Below, piece after piece: positions 9,087-17,660 of a stretch of 64,000 bases of DNA (position 1 is its first letter; each line of letters opens with the position of its first letter). A program made the position numbers and the translations under genes. The DNA comes from an uncultured SAR86 cluster bacterium (lineage in GTDB: Bacteria > Pseudomonadota > Gammaproteobacteria > Magnimaribacterales > D2472). The stretch is from contig CACNUA010000002.1 in assembly GCA_902623535.1 (NCBI GenBank), positions 1-64,000 on the forward strand, given 5' to 3'. The notes under the pieces are model-generated. The model was given only the letters and a program-made list of their open reading frames with translations, was not told where the DNA came from and made no database searches.

Positions 9087-10231
9087 TTCTCAAGAATAGT
9101 TACATTAGCCTGACCACCACCCTCACACATTGTTTGCAAACCATATTTTAGATTTGATCTTTTCATTTCATGAATCAGTGTTGTCATTAGGCGTGCGCCG
9201 GTTGCACCAAGAGGATGCCCAAGAGCAATGGCTCCTCCATGAACATTAATCTTTTCAGTAGGATAATCAAATTCTTTTTGCCAAGCTAAAGGTATGGAAG
9301 CAAATGCTTCGTTAATTTCAACAATATCAATATCAGATAAATCCATTCCTGATTTTTTAAGAGCATATTTTGTAGCAGGAATGGGGGCGGTCAGCATCCA
9401 TATTGGATCATCTGCCCTTACACTTATATGGGACACTCTAACTAATGGCTCTAAGTTATGCTCCTTTAAAATTTCTTCAGAAACAATTAACAAACAAGCA
9501 GCTCCATCAGCATTTTGCGATGAAAGTGCTGCTGTTATTGAATGGCCCTCTATCAAAGGTTCAAGTGTGGACATTCTCTCAAGATTTGTATCTCTTCTTG
9601 GCGTCTCATCATCAAACAGCCCATTTACTGGAATGATTTCATTTTTGAAAATTCCAGATTCGATAGCACTAATAGCTTTTTGATGACTGTTAAATGCAAA
9701 AAATTCCATCTCTTCCCTACTAATGTTCCATTTTTCAGCAATCATGTGTGCGGAATTAAATTGGCTAACCTCAACATCACCATAGCGTTTATTCCATCCT
9801 GGGGATGTATTGAAAGGAGTATCAAAACCAAGTTGCTGACCAGCGGTCATGGCAAATGATATCGGAATCATATTCATATTCTGAACCCCTCCTGCAATAA
9901 CTACGTCTGATGTCCCTGACATTACTGCTTGTGTTGCAAAATGAACAGCCTGCTGTGATGAGCCGCATTGACGATCAACAGTAGTCCCAGGAACATTTTC
10001 TGGGAGACCAGCAACGAGCCAACATGTTCTAGCTATATCTCCTGCTTGCGGGCCTACAGTATCAACACATCCATAAATGACATCTTCAACAAGGCCTGGG
10101 TCGATTGGAATATTTTCAAAAGTGGCTTTAAGGACAGACCCACCTAGATCAGCTGAATGGATGTCAGCAAGTGAGCCTTTTTTTCTTCCAACAGGAGTTC
10201 TCAAGGCTGAGACTATGTAAGCATCTCTCAT
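9077..10231 (-). CDS. fadA6: Steroid thiolase (FadA6-like)
   Basis: A 384-residue thiolase with the full catalytic set: C89 in VDRQCGSSQQ, H339 in ALGHPLGATGAR and C369 in CEGGGQANVT. The text around the nucleophile, GTTVDRQCGSSQQAVHFATQ (77-residue region after the start), and IAGGVQNMNMIPISFAM closely follow FadA6, the thiolase that cleaves the ring-D-derived beta-keto acyl-CoA during HIP breakdown. FadA5 (side-chain thiolase) and FadI are alternatives, but the Ipd genes nearby favour FadA6. Spacing to the acyl-CoA dehydrogenase gene is five bases. Confidence 0.88.
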   Translation of the reverse strand: MRDAYIVSALRTPVGRKKGSLADIHSADLGGSVLKATFENIPIDPGLVEDVIYGCVDTVGPQAGDIARTCWLVAGLPENVPGTTVDRQCGSSQQAVHFATQAVMSGTSDVVIAGGVQNMNMIPISFAMTAGQQLGFDTPFNTSPGWNKRYGDVEVSQFNSAHMIAEKWNISREEMEFFAFNSHQKAISAIESGIFKNEIIPVNGLFDDETPRRDTNLERMSTLEPLIEGHSITAALSSQNADGAACLLIVSEEILKEHNLEPLVRVSHISVRADDPIWMLTAPIPATKYALKKSGMDLSDIDIVEINEAFASIPLAWQKEFDYPTEKINVHGGAIALGHPLGATGARLMTTLIHEMKRSNLKYGLQTMCEGGGQANVTILENCQ

Positions 10232-10236
10232 AATTA

Positions 10237-11271
10237 CTATAAGAATGTATAGGTTGAACCTAGCTTTGGCAAATCTTTTTCCAGTTGGTTCATAATGTAA
10301 TTTTCAAGCAGGCTTTTGTTTCCCCAAACTTGTTTATATGACCATCCTCTTCTAATAAATATATGCAGATCCATCTCCCATGTATAACCCATCGCTCCAT
10401 GCGCCTGCATACTATTTCTAGAAACCATTTCACATGCATCAATCGCTTGTAATTTTGCCTGAGCAGCATGCAACTTTTGAAGAGGATTTTCGTTATCTAG
10501 ACTGTAAGCAGCCCTGTATAAGGTTGCTTTAGAAAATTCAATTTCAATTGCAGCCTGAGCCAGCATGTGCTTTACAGCTTGAAAAGATCCTATTGGTTTT
10601 CCAAATTGCTTTCTATCCAAAGTATATGCCGTTGCTAAATCGAGAATCTTTCTGCTTAAACCAATGAGTACTGCTGCTGACATTACCATCCCTGAAGTTA
10701 CAACATTATTAACAAGAGATTTTTGATCATTCAGAGTTTGCAATAAGCCTGAATCTGAATTTTCAAAAATGAAATTTGTTAAATCTCTAGAGGGGTCAGA
10801 AGATTTTAGTTTTTTCCCATTAATATCTTTTGAGAAAAAAATTGATATTGAATCCTCACCTAGATTTATTAGTTTAGAAGAGTTTTCTAAAAACAAAATA
10901 TTTGGGGATAAGGAATGAGTAACACTAATAAATTGATTTTTATCATCAATTAATTTAGCAATATCAGCGGATTTGTTTATAAGTAAATTTGATAAAAATA
11001 TCTGCTCAGCTGCAGGCTCGGGTAAAGCATAATACCCCATCTCCTCTACAAGCAAACAGGACGTTACTAAATCTAAGCCTAAGCCGCCATACTTTTCATC
11101 AAGATTGGACTGAAGAATCCCAAGCTCTTCAAGCTCTTGCCATCTTGCTTGATTAAAAGGATTATTATCTTCCCACCCAGATCTAATCTTTTCTGGCGTG
11201 ACATTAGATTCTAAATACCTCTTGAATGCATCTCGAAATATCTCCTGATCCTCTGAAAAAGTGAAATTCAT
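10237..11271 (-). CDS. Acyl-CoA dehydrogenase, small subunit of a heteromeric pair
   Basis: A 344-residue acyl-CoA dehydrogenase-fold protein: N-terminal helical domain (MNFTFSEDQEIFRDAFKRYL), a shortened poorly conserved beta domain (about 120-200), and a C-terminal helical domain with RKQFGKPIGSFQAVKHMLAQ and QAHGAMGYTWEMDLH. It begins one base inside the stop of the larger 383-residue dehydrogenase, a typical arrangement for the alpha2-beta2 dehydrogenases of steroid-degrading bacteria, where neither subunit works alone. The likely substrate is a CoA ester made while rings C and D are degraded. Which FadE of the actinobacterial set it replaces is not clear. Confidence 0.88.
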   Translation of the reverse strand: MNFTFSEDQEIFRDAFKRYLESNVTPEKIRSGWEDNNPFNQARWQELEELGILQSNLDEKYGGLGLDLVTSCLLVEEMGYYALPEPAAEQIFLSNLLINKSADIAKLIDDKNQFISVTHSLSPNILFLENSSKLINLGEDSISIFFSKDINGKKLKSSDPSRDLTNFIFENSDSGLLQTLNDQKSLVNNVVTSGMVMSAAVLIGLSRKILDLATAYTLDRKQFGKPIGSFQAVKHMLAQAAIEIEFSKATLYRAAYSLDNENPLQKLHAAQAKLQAIDACEMVSRNSMQAHGAMGYTWEMDLHIFIRRGWSYKQVWGNKSLLENYIMNQLEKDLPKLGSTYTFL

Positions 11272-12422
11272 TAACGTGGCATCCCCAATAGTCTCTCTGC
11301 AATAATATTTTTTTGTATCTCATTGGTACCAGCATAAATTGGTCCTGAATAAGAAAACATATAACCTTTTATCCAGCTTGCAACATCATCCGCTACTACT
11401 TCTTCAAGTTCTGAAGATACTCCAAGGATATCTAAAGCAGTTTGATGCATTTGATGATCAAGATCAGACCAAAAAACTTTTCCTAAGCTTGATTCAGGTC
11501 CAATTTTTTTTCCAGCCATTAACTTAGATGCAGTCTGATAAATATTTAAAGCATATGCTTCGGCCCTAAGCCAGGATTGTAAAACCTTTGATTCTATTGA
11601 ACCTGATAGGTTATCTTTATTTTTAAAATACAATGATAAGAGTTTTGAAGCTGTTTCTTGGAAGCGAGCTGGGCTTCTTAACATAAGACCTCTCTCAAAA
11701 CCTGCAGTGGCCATGGCTATACTCCAACCCTCGCCCTCACCGCCCAATAAATTGCTGACATCCACCTCGACATCATCAAAATATATTTCGGCAAAACCTG
11801 GTTCACCATCAAGCTGAGGGATAGGTCTCACAGTAACACCTTCGGCATCAAGAGGAACTAATATAAATGATAGCCCCCTGTGTCTATCAGATTCAGGATC
11901 ACTTCTGAATAAACCAAAAGTCCAATCCGCAAAAGCAGCTCTTGATGACCAAGTCTTTTGACCGTTAATAATATATTTATCCCCTTTTTTAAAAGCTGTT
12001 GTTCTTATTGCTGCCATGTCACTGCCTGCACCGGGTTCTGACCAACCCTGTGACCATATATGTTCGCCTGTTGCCATGGCGCTCAAAAATTTTTCTTTTT
12101 GCTTATCTGAACCATACTCCATTAAAGTTGGCCCTAATAAAAAAACACCATTCTGATTGACGCGTGCAGGCGCTTTTGCTCGATAGTATTCTTCTTCAAA
12201 AATTAGCCATTCGATTAAATTTAGGCCCCTGCCACCATATTGTTCGGGCCAAGTAACCATCGACCAATTACCTGAATTGAGTTTTTTTTCCCATTCCCTA
12301 TGCTCTTCAAATCCCTCCTTAGTATCAAAGGAGTTAAGAGGAATTTTGGGCACATTTTTTTCAAGCCATTCCCTGATCTCTTCTCTGAATTTTTTTTGAG
12401 AGTCCGAAAAACCTATCTTCAT
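11271..12422 (-). CDS. Acyl-CoA dehydrogenase, large subunit of a heteromeric pair
   Basis: A complete 383-residue acyl-CoA dehydrogenase. The substrate/FAD signature is WSQGWSEPGAGSDMAAIRT near residues 120-140, and INGQKTWSSRAAFADWTFGL follows. The C-terminal motif is IYAGTNEIQKNIIAERLLG, where the classic catalytic glutamate before GT (YEGT) is alanine, as in many members of the heteromeric group. The base must then come from another position or from the small subunit. The next gene starts at its last base (TAATG-type junction), which supports a stable complex. It overlaps the upstream enoyl-CoA hydratase stop by four bases. Confidence 0.9.
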   Translation of the reverse strand: MKIGFSDSQKKFREEIREWLEKNVPKIPLNSFDTKEGFEEHREWEKKLNSGNWSMVTWPEQYGGRGLNLIEWLIFEEEYYRAKAPARVNQNGVFLLGPTLMEYGSDKQKEKFLSAMATGEHIWSQGWSEPGAGSDMAAIRTTAFKKGDKYIINGQKTWSSRAAFADWTFGLFRSDPESDRHRGLSFILVPLDAEGVTVRPIPQLDGEPGFAEIYFDDVEVDVSNLLGGEGEGWSIAMATAGFERGLMLRSPARFQETASKLLSLYFKNKDNLSGSIESKVLQSWLRAEAYALNIYQTASKLMAGKKIGPESSLGKVFWSDLDHQMHQTALDILGVSSELEEVVADDVASWIKGYMFSYSGPIYAGTNEIQKNIIAERLLGMPR

Positions 12423-13174
12423 TTTTCAAAATCCGCATCTCTTTTCTCTACAAAAGCATCACGTGCCTCTTGAGAATCAGACGATTGATAAAGTTCTATT
12501 GTAAAGTTTTGTTCTGATTTATATGCTTCATCAACATCATTTGCTTCAATTTGATTTAGAGCCTTCTTTGCAAGGTTTACTGCAATGGGACTCTTTTCTG
12601 CAATAGATTTTGCAATTTCGTTAGCAGCCTCGTGAAGTTCGCTAATGTTGGAGTGTAGAGATTCTATACTACCAAGCCGATAGGCTTCATCAGCAGAAAT
12701 TGGTTCTCCTGTAAGCATCATCTTTCTAACCTTCTGCAATGGAAAAAGCCTACTCAAGTGAGCTCCTCCCCCTAATGCTCCTCTATCAATTTCTGGTAAT
12801 CCAAAAAAAGCATCTTTAGTAGCTAAAACAATATCTGATGCACCTGCAATTAAAATACCGCCCCCAAGAACAAAACCATGACAGGCTGATATAACTGGTA
12901 AATTACATACATGGATCGCTCTGGCTACTTTCCAGCAGCCATCATTTACAGCATGGATTTTGGATGAGTCTGCTTGTAATTCTTTTATATCAACACCAGC
13001 ACAAAATCCCTTTCCTTGAGCTCTTATAACAATCACTCTAGCATCATTCGAAAAGGACAACTCGTCTATAGATTTGGATAAATCAAACCACTGAGATGAA
13101 TCAAATGCATTTACAGGAGGAACGTCTAGCTCAATGGTTGCAATATTATTTGAAACATTAATATCAATTGACAT
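12419..13174 (-). CDS. Enoyl-CoA hydratase/isomerase family protein
   Basis: A 251-residue crotonase. The oxyanion loops are GKGFCAGVDIKEL near residue 55-67 and HGFVLGGGILIAGASDIVLA near 100-120, and GLPEIDRGALGGG follows. The two glutamates of a classical hydratase are not clearly both present, so hydratase, isomerase or ring hydrolase activity are all open. It is one of two crotonases in the operon; the other (14224-15099) is the closer EchA20 match, so this one probably serves the double bond made by the adjacent dehydrogenase. Confidence 0.88.
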   Translation of the reverse strand: MSIDINVSNNIATIELDVPPVNAFDSSQWFDLSKSIDELSFSNDARVIVIRAQGKGFCAGVDIKELQADSSKIHAVNDGCWKVARAIHVCNLPVISACHGFVLGGGILIAGASDIVLATKDAFFGLPEIDRGALGGGAHLSRLFPLQKVRKMMLTGEPISADEAYRLGSIESLHSNISELHEAANEIAKSIAEKSPIAVNLAKKALNQIEANDVDEAYKSEQNFTIELYQSSDSQEARDAFVEKRDADFEK

Positions 13175-13182
13175 GAATTACC

Positions 13183-14220
13183 TCATAGAGTTTTTAGATT
13201 TTCAGATGCATTATGATACTGCTCAATGATTTCTTTTACTAAGTTTTCGCAGCTTGGAATTTCTTTAATAATCCCTGCAACTTGGCCAGATGGCATTGCT
13301 CCCTGATCAGGATTACCTTCGACCATCGCTTTTTGGATTACTGCTGGGCTATTGGCTGCCATGATTGTTTGTGAGATAGATAAATCATCTCCTCGTAACA
13401 TTGCAAAAAAAGATTTAACAATATCCCCAAAAGAAGCTTGAGAAATTTGCTTATATTTCCATGCTGACTTCAATGAGATAAAAAATAACTTTAATGGATT
13501 TGATTTATCAATGTTTTGTATGTACTTATTGAAGATTAATCTGTGTGGCAGTCCATCAAATTTTTTTGTTACTGAAATTTCATCAATACCAGCTTGCAGA
13601 TAGGCATCTTTAGTATTCTCTGGAACTGGACTTTCTTGAGTCATCATGAATCTTGTCCCCATAGCAATGCCTTGGGCACCCCATGCTTTTGCAGCAGCTA
13701 AACCATAACCATCTCGAAAGCCTCCCGCAGCAAATACAGGAATACTCACATTCTCCAGCACACTGCTCAGCAACAAAGTCGTTGGGGTAGATCCTGTGTG
13801 GCCGCCACCCTCTGAGCCCTGAATAACTAAAGCATCGGCACCTAATTTTTCAGCCTTGATAGCATGCTTTAATGCACCAACCGTTGGGATGCAAATAATA
13901 TTATTCATCTTTAGTTTTTCTATGTATTGGGGTATTGGTGATCGAGAGTAACTTACAGCTTTTACATTATTTTCAATTGCAGCTTCAATAATTTCTTTTG
14001 CTCCTGGTTGAAACATGTGAAAGTTTATTCCAAAAGGAAATGATGAAATTTTTGCTGTTTCTTCAATAAGTTCTATGGCTTCCTCTTTGCTTGATGTGGC
14101 CAAAGCTAAAAACCCAAAACAACCAGCGCTTGTGGATGCGGCAACTAGTTGAGGTGTAGCAACCCATCCCATGGCAGTTTGAATGATTGGATATCTAGAC
14201 CCAAGAATATTTTCAGACAC
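13183..14220 (-). CDS. ipdC: IpdC-like NMO/2-nitropropane dioxygenase family flavoprotein
   Basis: A 345-residue TIM-barrel flavoprotein of the nitronate monooxygenase family. PIIQTAMGWVATPQLVAA (11-28), VIQGSEGGGHTGS and AAGGFRDGYGLAAAKAWG form the FMN phosphate and flavin sites. In rings C/D degradation IpdC is an NADH-dependent flavin reductase-type enzyme that acts on the hydroxylated HIP-CoA, and it lies next to ipdAB and echA20, as here. Neighbouring genes are three and eight bases away. Family membership is clear; a nitronate-detoxifying role is unlikely in this setting. Confidence 0.87.
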   Translation of the reverse strand: MSENILGSRYPIIQTAMGWVATPQLVAASTSAGCFGFLALATSSKEEAIELIEETAKISSFPFGINFHMFQPGAKEIIEAAIENNVKAVSYSRSPIPQYIEKLKMNNIICIPTVGALKHAIKAEKLGADALVIQGSEGGGHTGSTPTTLLLSSVLENVSIPVFAAGGFRDGYGLAAAKAWGAQGIAMGTRFMMTQESPVPENTKDAYLQAGIDEISVTKKFDGLPHRLIFNKYIQNIDKSNPLKLFFISLKSAWKYKQISQASFGDIVKSFFAMLRGDDLSISQTIMAANSPAVIQKAMVEGNPDQGAMPSGQVAGIIKEIPSCENLVKEIIEQYHNASENLKTL

Positions 14221-14223
14221 AAA

Positions 14224-15099
14224 CTATCCTTTTTTTGTTTTTTTAGACTGCTTCTTTTTGCGTTGCGACTTAGCCATTTTTTTTGCATCGTAACCAGATA
14301 AAACGTTACCAGTGGTTAGGTCATTATGAGCATGAGAAAAGTGATGCCATGCAAATGCAGCTTCCATTCCATTTCTTTTTCCCTGAAGATCCTCAACATG
14401 ATTGATTGCTTGTTTGGTTAGAGTAAGTCCAAGTCTTGGCATTTTTGCAATTTTATTTGCTGTCTCACTAACTGTTTCTTCAAGATCGTCTATTGAAACT
14501 ACCTTATTCACCATTCCCATCTCATAGGCTCTTCTAGAGGACATTCTTTCACCTAAAAAGAGAAATTCTTTAGCAATTCTTGGATTAAGCTCATAAGGAT
14601 GAGCAAAATATTCAACTCCAGGAATGCCCATTCTAACTACGGGATCAGCAAAAAAAGCATCCTCAGAGGCAATAATTAGATCACACACCCAGGCAAGCAT
14701 ACAACCACCTGCAACACATGCTCCATGGACCATTGCAATTGTAGGCTTTGGAATGTCTCTCCATCTCCTACACATATTTAAATAAACTTCCTGCTCTCGA
14801 ACATACCAAAACTCACCACCAGGTTTATTAGTATGGTCATACCACATAGTTTTTCTGTCATACTCGACATCAACATCTCTTCCAGGAGTGCCGATGTCGT
14901 GACCTGCAGAGAAGTGTTTTCCGTTGCCTTTTAAAACAATAACTTTTACATCGTCATCATCTACAGCCCTTTTAAAAAACTTATCTAGGTCATAGGTCAT
15001 CTTTCCATTTTGAGCATTATTAAACTCAGGCCTATTCATGGAGATCCAAGCAACTTGATCTTTTTTCTTATAAGTAACTGTTGGTTTTGCCCTTGCCAT
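14224..15099 (-). CDS. echA20: EchA20-like crotonase of the HIP pathway
   Basis: A 291-residue enoyl-CoA hydratase-fold protein with GKHFSAGHDIGTPGRD near residues 60-75 and HGACVAGGCMLAWVCDLIIA near 125-144. It has an insertion between the oxyanion loops (YDRKTMWYDHTNKPGGEFWY) and a strongly basic lysine-rich C-terminal tail. In Mycobacterium EchA20 hydrolyses a ring of a HIP-derived CoA thioester and its gene sits beside ipdAB, exactly as here (two bases from ipdB). The lysine tail (KKMAKSQRKKKQSKKTKKG) is unusual and may bind acidic partners or a membrane. Confidence 0.85.
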   Translation of the reverse strand: MARAKPTVTYKKKDQVAWISMNRPEFNNAQNGKMTYDLDKFFKRAVDDDDVKVIVLKGNGKHFSAGHDIGTPGRDVDVEYDRKTMWYDHTNKPGGEFWYVREQEVYLNMCRRWRDIPKPTIAMVHGACVAGGCMLAWVCDLIIASEDAFFADPVVRMGIPGVEYFAHPYELNPRIAKEFLFLGERMSSRRAYEMGMVNKVVSIDDLEETVSETANKIAKMPRLGLTLTKQAINHVEDLQGKRNGMEAAFAWHHFSHAHNDLTTGNVLSGYDAKKMAKSQRKKKQSKKTKKG

Positions 15100-15101
15100 A
15101 T

Positions 15102-15842
15102 CTATTCTCCTATGACACTTGATCTTAAATTGTTTGGATCAAGCTCATTTCTAATTATATCCAATTCATCTTTGGTTGGATTTGTGGTTTCATCTGTAGA
15201 AAATATTTCAAAATCAAAACCAGTATTATCTCTTATCTCATCTAAGGAAGATGTCGAATGAATTGATAAAAGTCTGAGTGTATTTTTGTTACCTTGATAA
15301 TCAAAAATTCCTAGATTTGTAATAACTTTTCCTATTAATGGTTCAACGCCATCTGCATCAAAACCAACACTTGAAACCATATCAACCGACCCTTCAACAA
15401 ATACCTTTTTTGAGTGGTTTGGAATAAAGATGCTGTTTCGATGACTAATAGAATTTCCTGGAAAACCTCTAACTCCTAACAATTGTACTTTTGGCTGTGC
15501 GTAGTTACCGATACTGCTTATATTTAGATGAGCATATTTATCAATTTGGGTTGGAGTTACCATTGCATGCCTTGCACCACTCCATAGAACATCAAACACT
15601 CTAGAATATGTCATATAGCCATCAACGCATGGTTCTGCTCCAACTCCTAACGGATGAGGTTGATCAATTAAAAAAGCCTCTCCATCTGTCATCATGAGAT
15701 TTGGATTATGGAGTTTTTTAGCAAGCCCGACTGCGATTCTAGGCAATAATCCTATACCAGTAGCTAAGATCTCCCCATCATCCTTCCAAACTTTTGCAGC
15801 TTCGCAGATGCATACTTCGCTTATTGTAAATTGATCGGCCAT
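15102..15842 (-). CDS. ipdB: IpdB-like CoA-transferase family beta subunit
   Basis: A 246-residue class I CoA-transferase beta-type subunit. DGEAFLIDQPHPLGVGAEPC near 53-72 and LLGVRGFPGNSISHRNSIFI near 140-160 resemble IpdB rather than ketoacid CoA-transferases. IpdAB in steroid degraders is not a transferase but a hydrolase that opens the last ring (ring C) of COCHEA-CoA. It starts at the last base of the ipdA stop, so the two are produced together as expected of a heterotetramer. Confidence 0.87.
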   Translation of the reverse strand: MADQFTISEVCICEAAKVWKDDGEILATGIGLLPRIAVGLAKKLHNPNLMMTDGEAFLIDQPHPLGVGAEPCVDGYMTYSRVFDVLWSGARHAMVTPTQIDKYAHLNISSIGNYAQPKVQLLGVRGFPGNSISHRNSIFIPNHSKKVFVEGSVDMVSSVGFDADGVEPLIGKVITNLGIFDYQGNKNTLRLLSIHSTSSLDEIRDNTGFDFEIFSTDETTNPTKDELDIIRNELDPNNLRSSVIGE

Positions 15843-16714
15843 CAGAATTTAGTTAGCGGTATTGAGGTGATTGATTTGATTCCGCCAACATTTTTTTTGT
15901 AGGTCGCCTCATCAACAAAAAGATATTTTTCTTGATACTCATCAAAAGTTTTCGCAGATTTTGAGTATTCTTTTAAATGGTCTAGATCGATCCCGTAACT
16001 CGGATTACAAGCTGTTGGATGTGCACCCCCCTCGTCCGGAATGATGCCTGAAACCAAGTTTCTTTCAAATCGATTGTAGTTGGCAACCTTTTCTTTATCG
16101 AAACTTGTTGAATCTACTAATTTTTCAGTTGAAACAAATGTATTTGAGGCAGCACGTGCAAAGAGATCATCAAAGAAAGGATCAGGGCCGAATATTAGCG
16201 TATTGCCCTTTTCGTCTGACTCATTTACGTGCAATAAAGCAACATCCAATTTAATAGCTGGCATTGCAACGAGCTTCTCTTTGTCATCATAAGGCGACTC
16301 TACAAATTTAATATGCGGATTGTTTTTTAACACATCTGTACCGATGCCAACTCTTGTGGGCAGAAAAGGAAGATTCATACCTGCAGCACGAAGCCCCCAT
16401 TGCAACATCCCCTCATCTATCTCCACGACCTCAGGCAGCTCACCTGATTGCCTAGCATTTCTAAAATGTGAGTCTAAAGGAATTAAATCCAATGATACAA
16501 AACCAAATATTAATTTCCTTATTTTTTTGCAGGAACTAAGCAGGCCTATATCAGGACCGCCATAACTTACGAGAGTTAAATCTTTGAGATTAGATCTGCA
16601 TATTTCTCTTACTAAAGACATGGGTTTCCGACGTGCGCCCCAACCCCCAATGCCGATGGTCATTCCATCTTCTAGCTTAGATATGAAATCATTGGTGGTG
16701 ATAACTTTATTCAA
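15842..16714 (-). CDS. ipdA: IpdA-like CoA-transferase family alpha subunit
   Basis: I place the start at the TTG at 16714, two bases after the hsaC stop, which gives LNKVITTNDFISKL... and 290 residues, close to the usual 292 of IpdA. An in-frame start at 16795 would add 27 residues with no family match and overlap hsaC by 79 bases. The glycine motif GMTIGIGGWGARRKPMS lies near residues 17-33, and ISYGGPDIGLL follows as VSYGGPDIGLL. With IpdB it opens ring C of the HIP-derived CoA ester by hydrolysis. Rare start and weak ribosome site could set expression through coupling with hsaC. Confidence 0.85.
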   Translation of the reverse strand: MNKVITTNDFISKLEDGMTIGIGGWGARRKPMSLVREICRSNLKDLTLVSYGGPDIGLLSSCKKIRKLIFGFVSLDLIPLDSHFRNARQSGELPEVVEIDEGMLQWGLRAAGMNLPFLPTRVGIGTDVLKNNPHIKFVESPYDDKEKLVAMPAIKLDVALLHVNESDEKGNTLIFGPDPFFDDLFARAASNTFVSTEKLVDSTSFDKEKVANYNRFERNLVSGIIPDEGGAHPTACNPSYGIDLDHLKEYSKSAKTFDEYQEKYLFVDEATYKKNVGGIKSITSIPLTKF

Positions 16715-16716
16715 TT

Positions 16717-17622
16717 TTATTTTTCTGGTGGTGGAGTAAATACATGGCCCCAATAGCTCGGTGCTGGTGAAGATGTTGTTTGATGCTTTGACCAATCAGG
16801 CTGATCACCATCATAACCAAACTCTAGATCGAAACCTCCTGGAGTTTGCATGTAAAAAGAAACCATCTTGTCATTCATATGTCTTCCCAATGATGATGAG
16901 ATGTGGATATCATTATTGATTGCTCGATCTAGTGCTTCACCAACCTCATCAATAGTTTTTACCTCAACCATGGTATGAACTAAACCAGAGGGAGGTGTTG
17001 GTGATTGCATTATCGCTACAGTATGATGCCGCTTATTATCACAATGCATGAAATACAACTTCATCTTTGGGTCTTCGGGATTGGGACTCATTTGCAAATT
17101 CATGATATCTGAGTCTCCAAAACCAAGCACATTGATATAAAAATCATGGGTTTCTTCAATATTTAATGCAGCATAAACAACATGACCAAATCCAAGATCT
17201 TTGGTCACAAAACCAGAAATACCTGTAGGTGAGCTAAATTTCGTTTCATCATTTAGTCTTCCATAATAAAGCTCGATTAGATTACCTGCAGGGTCATTAA
17301 ATGAAATACCATCTGTGATCTGTCGAGTAAAAAGATCATCGGCTGAAAGCTGCTGATAATTAATATTGAGCTCATCAAAAATCTTCTTTGCATCATTTAA
17401 TGCAGATGCATCAGCCAACTCTAGTCCTGCAAGTATAAATTTTTCTTCAAGGCCATTTTGTACCATAAATCTAAATGGCTCGTGATCGATTTTAAGACAA
17501 AGCTTTTCTTCATCAGAAAAATCAGGGTGTTTCATGAATCCACAAACTTCCTGACCATAATGATCCCACGCAGAAAGATCTTTAGTTTCAACTAAGATAT
17601 ACCCCAATGATTGTATTTTCAC
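16717..17622 (-). CDS. hsaC: Extradiol ring-cleavage dioxygenase (HsaC/BphC type)
   Basis: A 301-residue two-domain type I extradiol dioxygenase. The iron ligands are H147 (FGHVVY), H216 (GLVHTMVE) and E267 (FDLEFGYD); RHHTVAIM near 199 and GRHMNDKMVSFY near 247 supply the second-shell histidines and tyrosine. The C-terminal stretch is close to HsaC, which cleaves the catecholic steroid 3,4-DHSA (ring A, meta). It is the first gene of the operon on the minus strand; 38 bases separate it from the divergent MBL-fold gene. It needs a catechol-forming hydroxylase (HsaAB), not seen in the window. Confidence 0.9.
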   Translation of the reverse strand: MKIQSLGYILVETKDLSAWDHYGQEVCGFMKHPDFSDEEKLCLKIDHEPFRFMVQNGLEEKFILAGLELADASALNDAKKIFDELNINYQQLSADDLFTRQITDGISFNDPAGNLIELYYGRLNDETKFSSPTGISGFVTKDLGFGHVVYAALNIEETHDFYINVLGFGDSDIMNLQMSPNPEDPKMKLYFMHCDNKRHHTVAIMQSPTPPSGLVHTMVEVKTIDEVGEALDRAINNDIHISSSLGRHMNDKMVSFYMQTPGGFDLEFGYDGDQPDWSKHQTTSSPAPSYWGHVFTPPPEK

Positions 17623-17660
17623 TTAAAAAAGTCCTTTTTATTTATTAATATATTGTAGCA
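17623..17660. promoter_or_regulatory. Divergent promoter gap upstream of the steroid operon
   Basis: Only 38 bases lie between the hsaC start and the divergent MBL-fold hydrolase start. They are AT-rich, with AAAAAAGTCCTTTTTA as a short imperfect inverted repeat. Any promoter for the 17.6-kb operon and its operator must sit here or reach into one of the coding regions. No good -35/-10 pair and no TetR-type KstR-like palindrome was found by eye. Confidence 0.4.

Noticed and set aside
9294..9683. Open frame antisense to the thiolase gene
   Set aside because: Fully inside a well-supported gene, with no recognisable domain or ribosome site.
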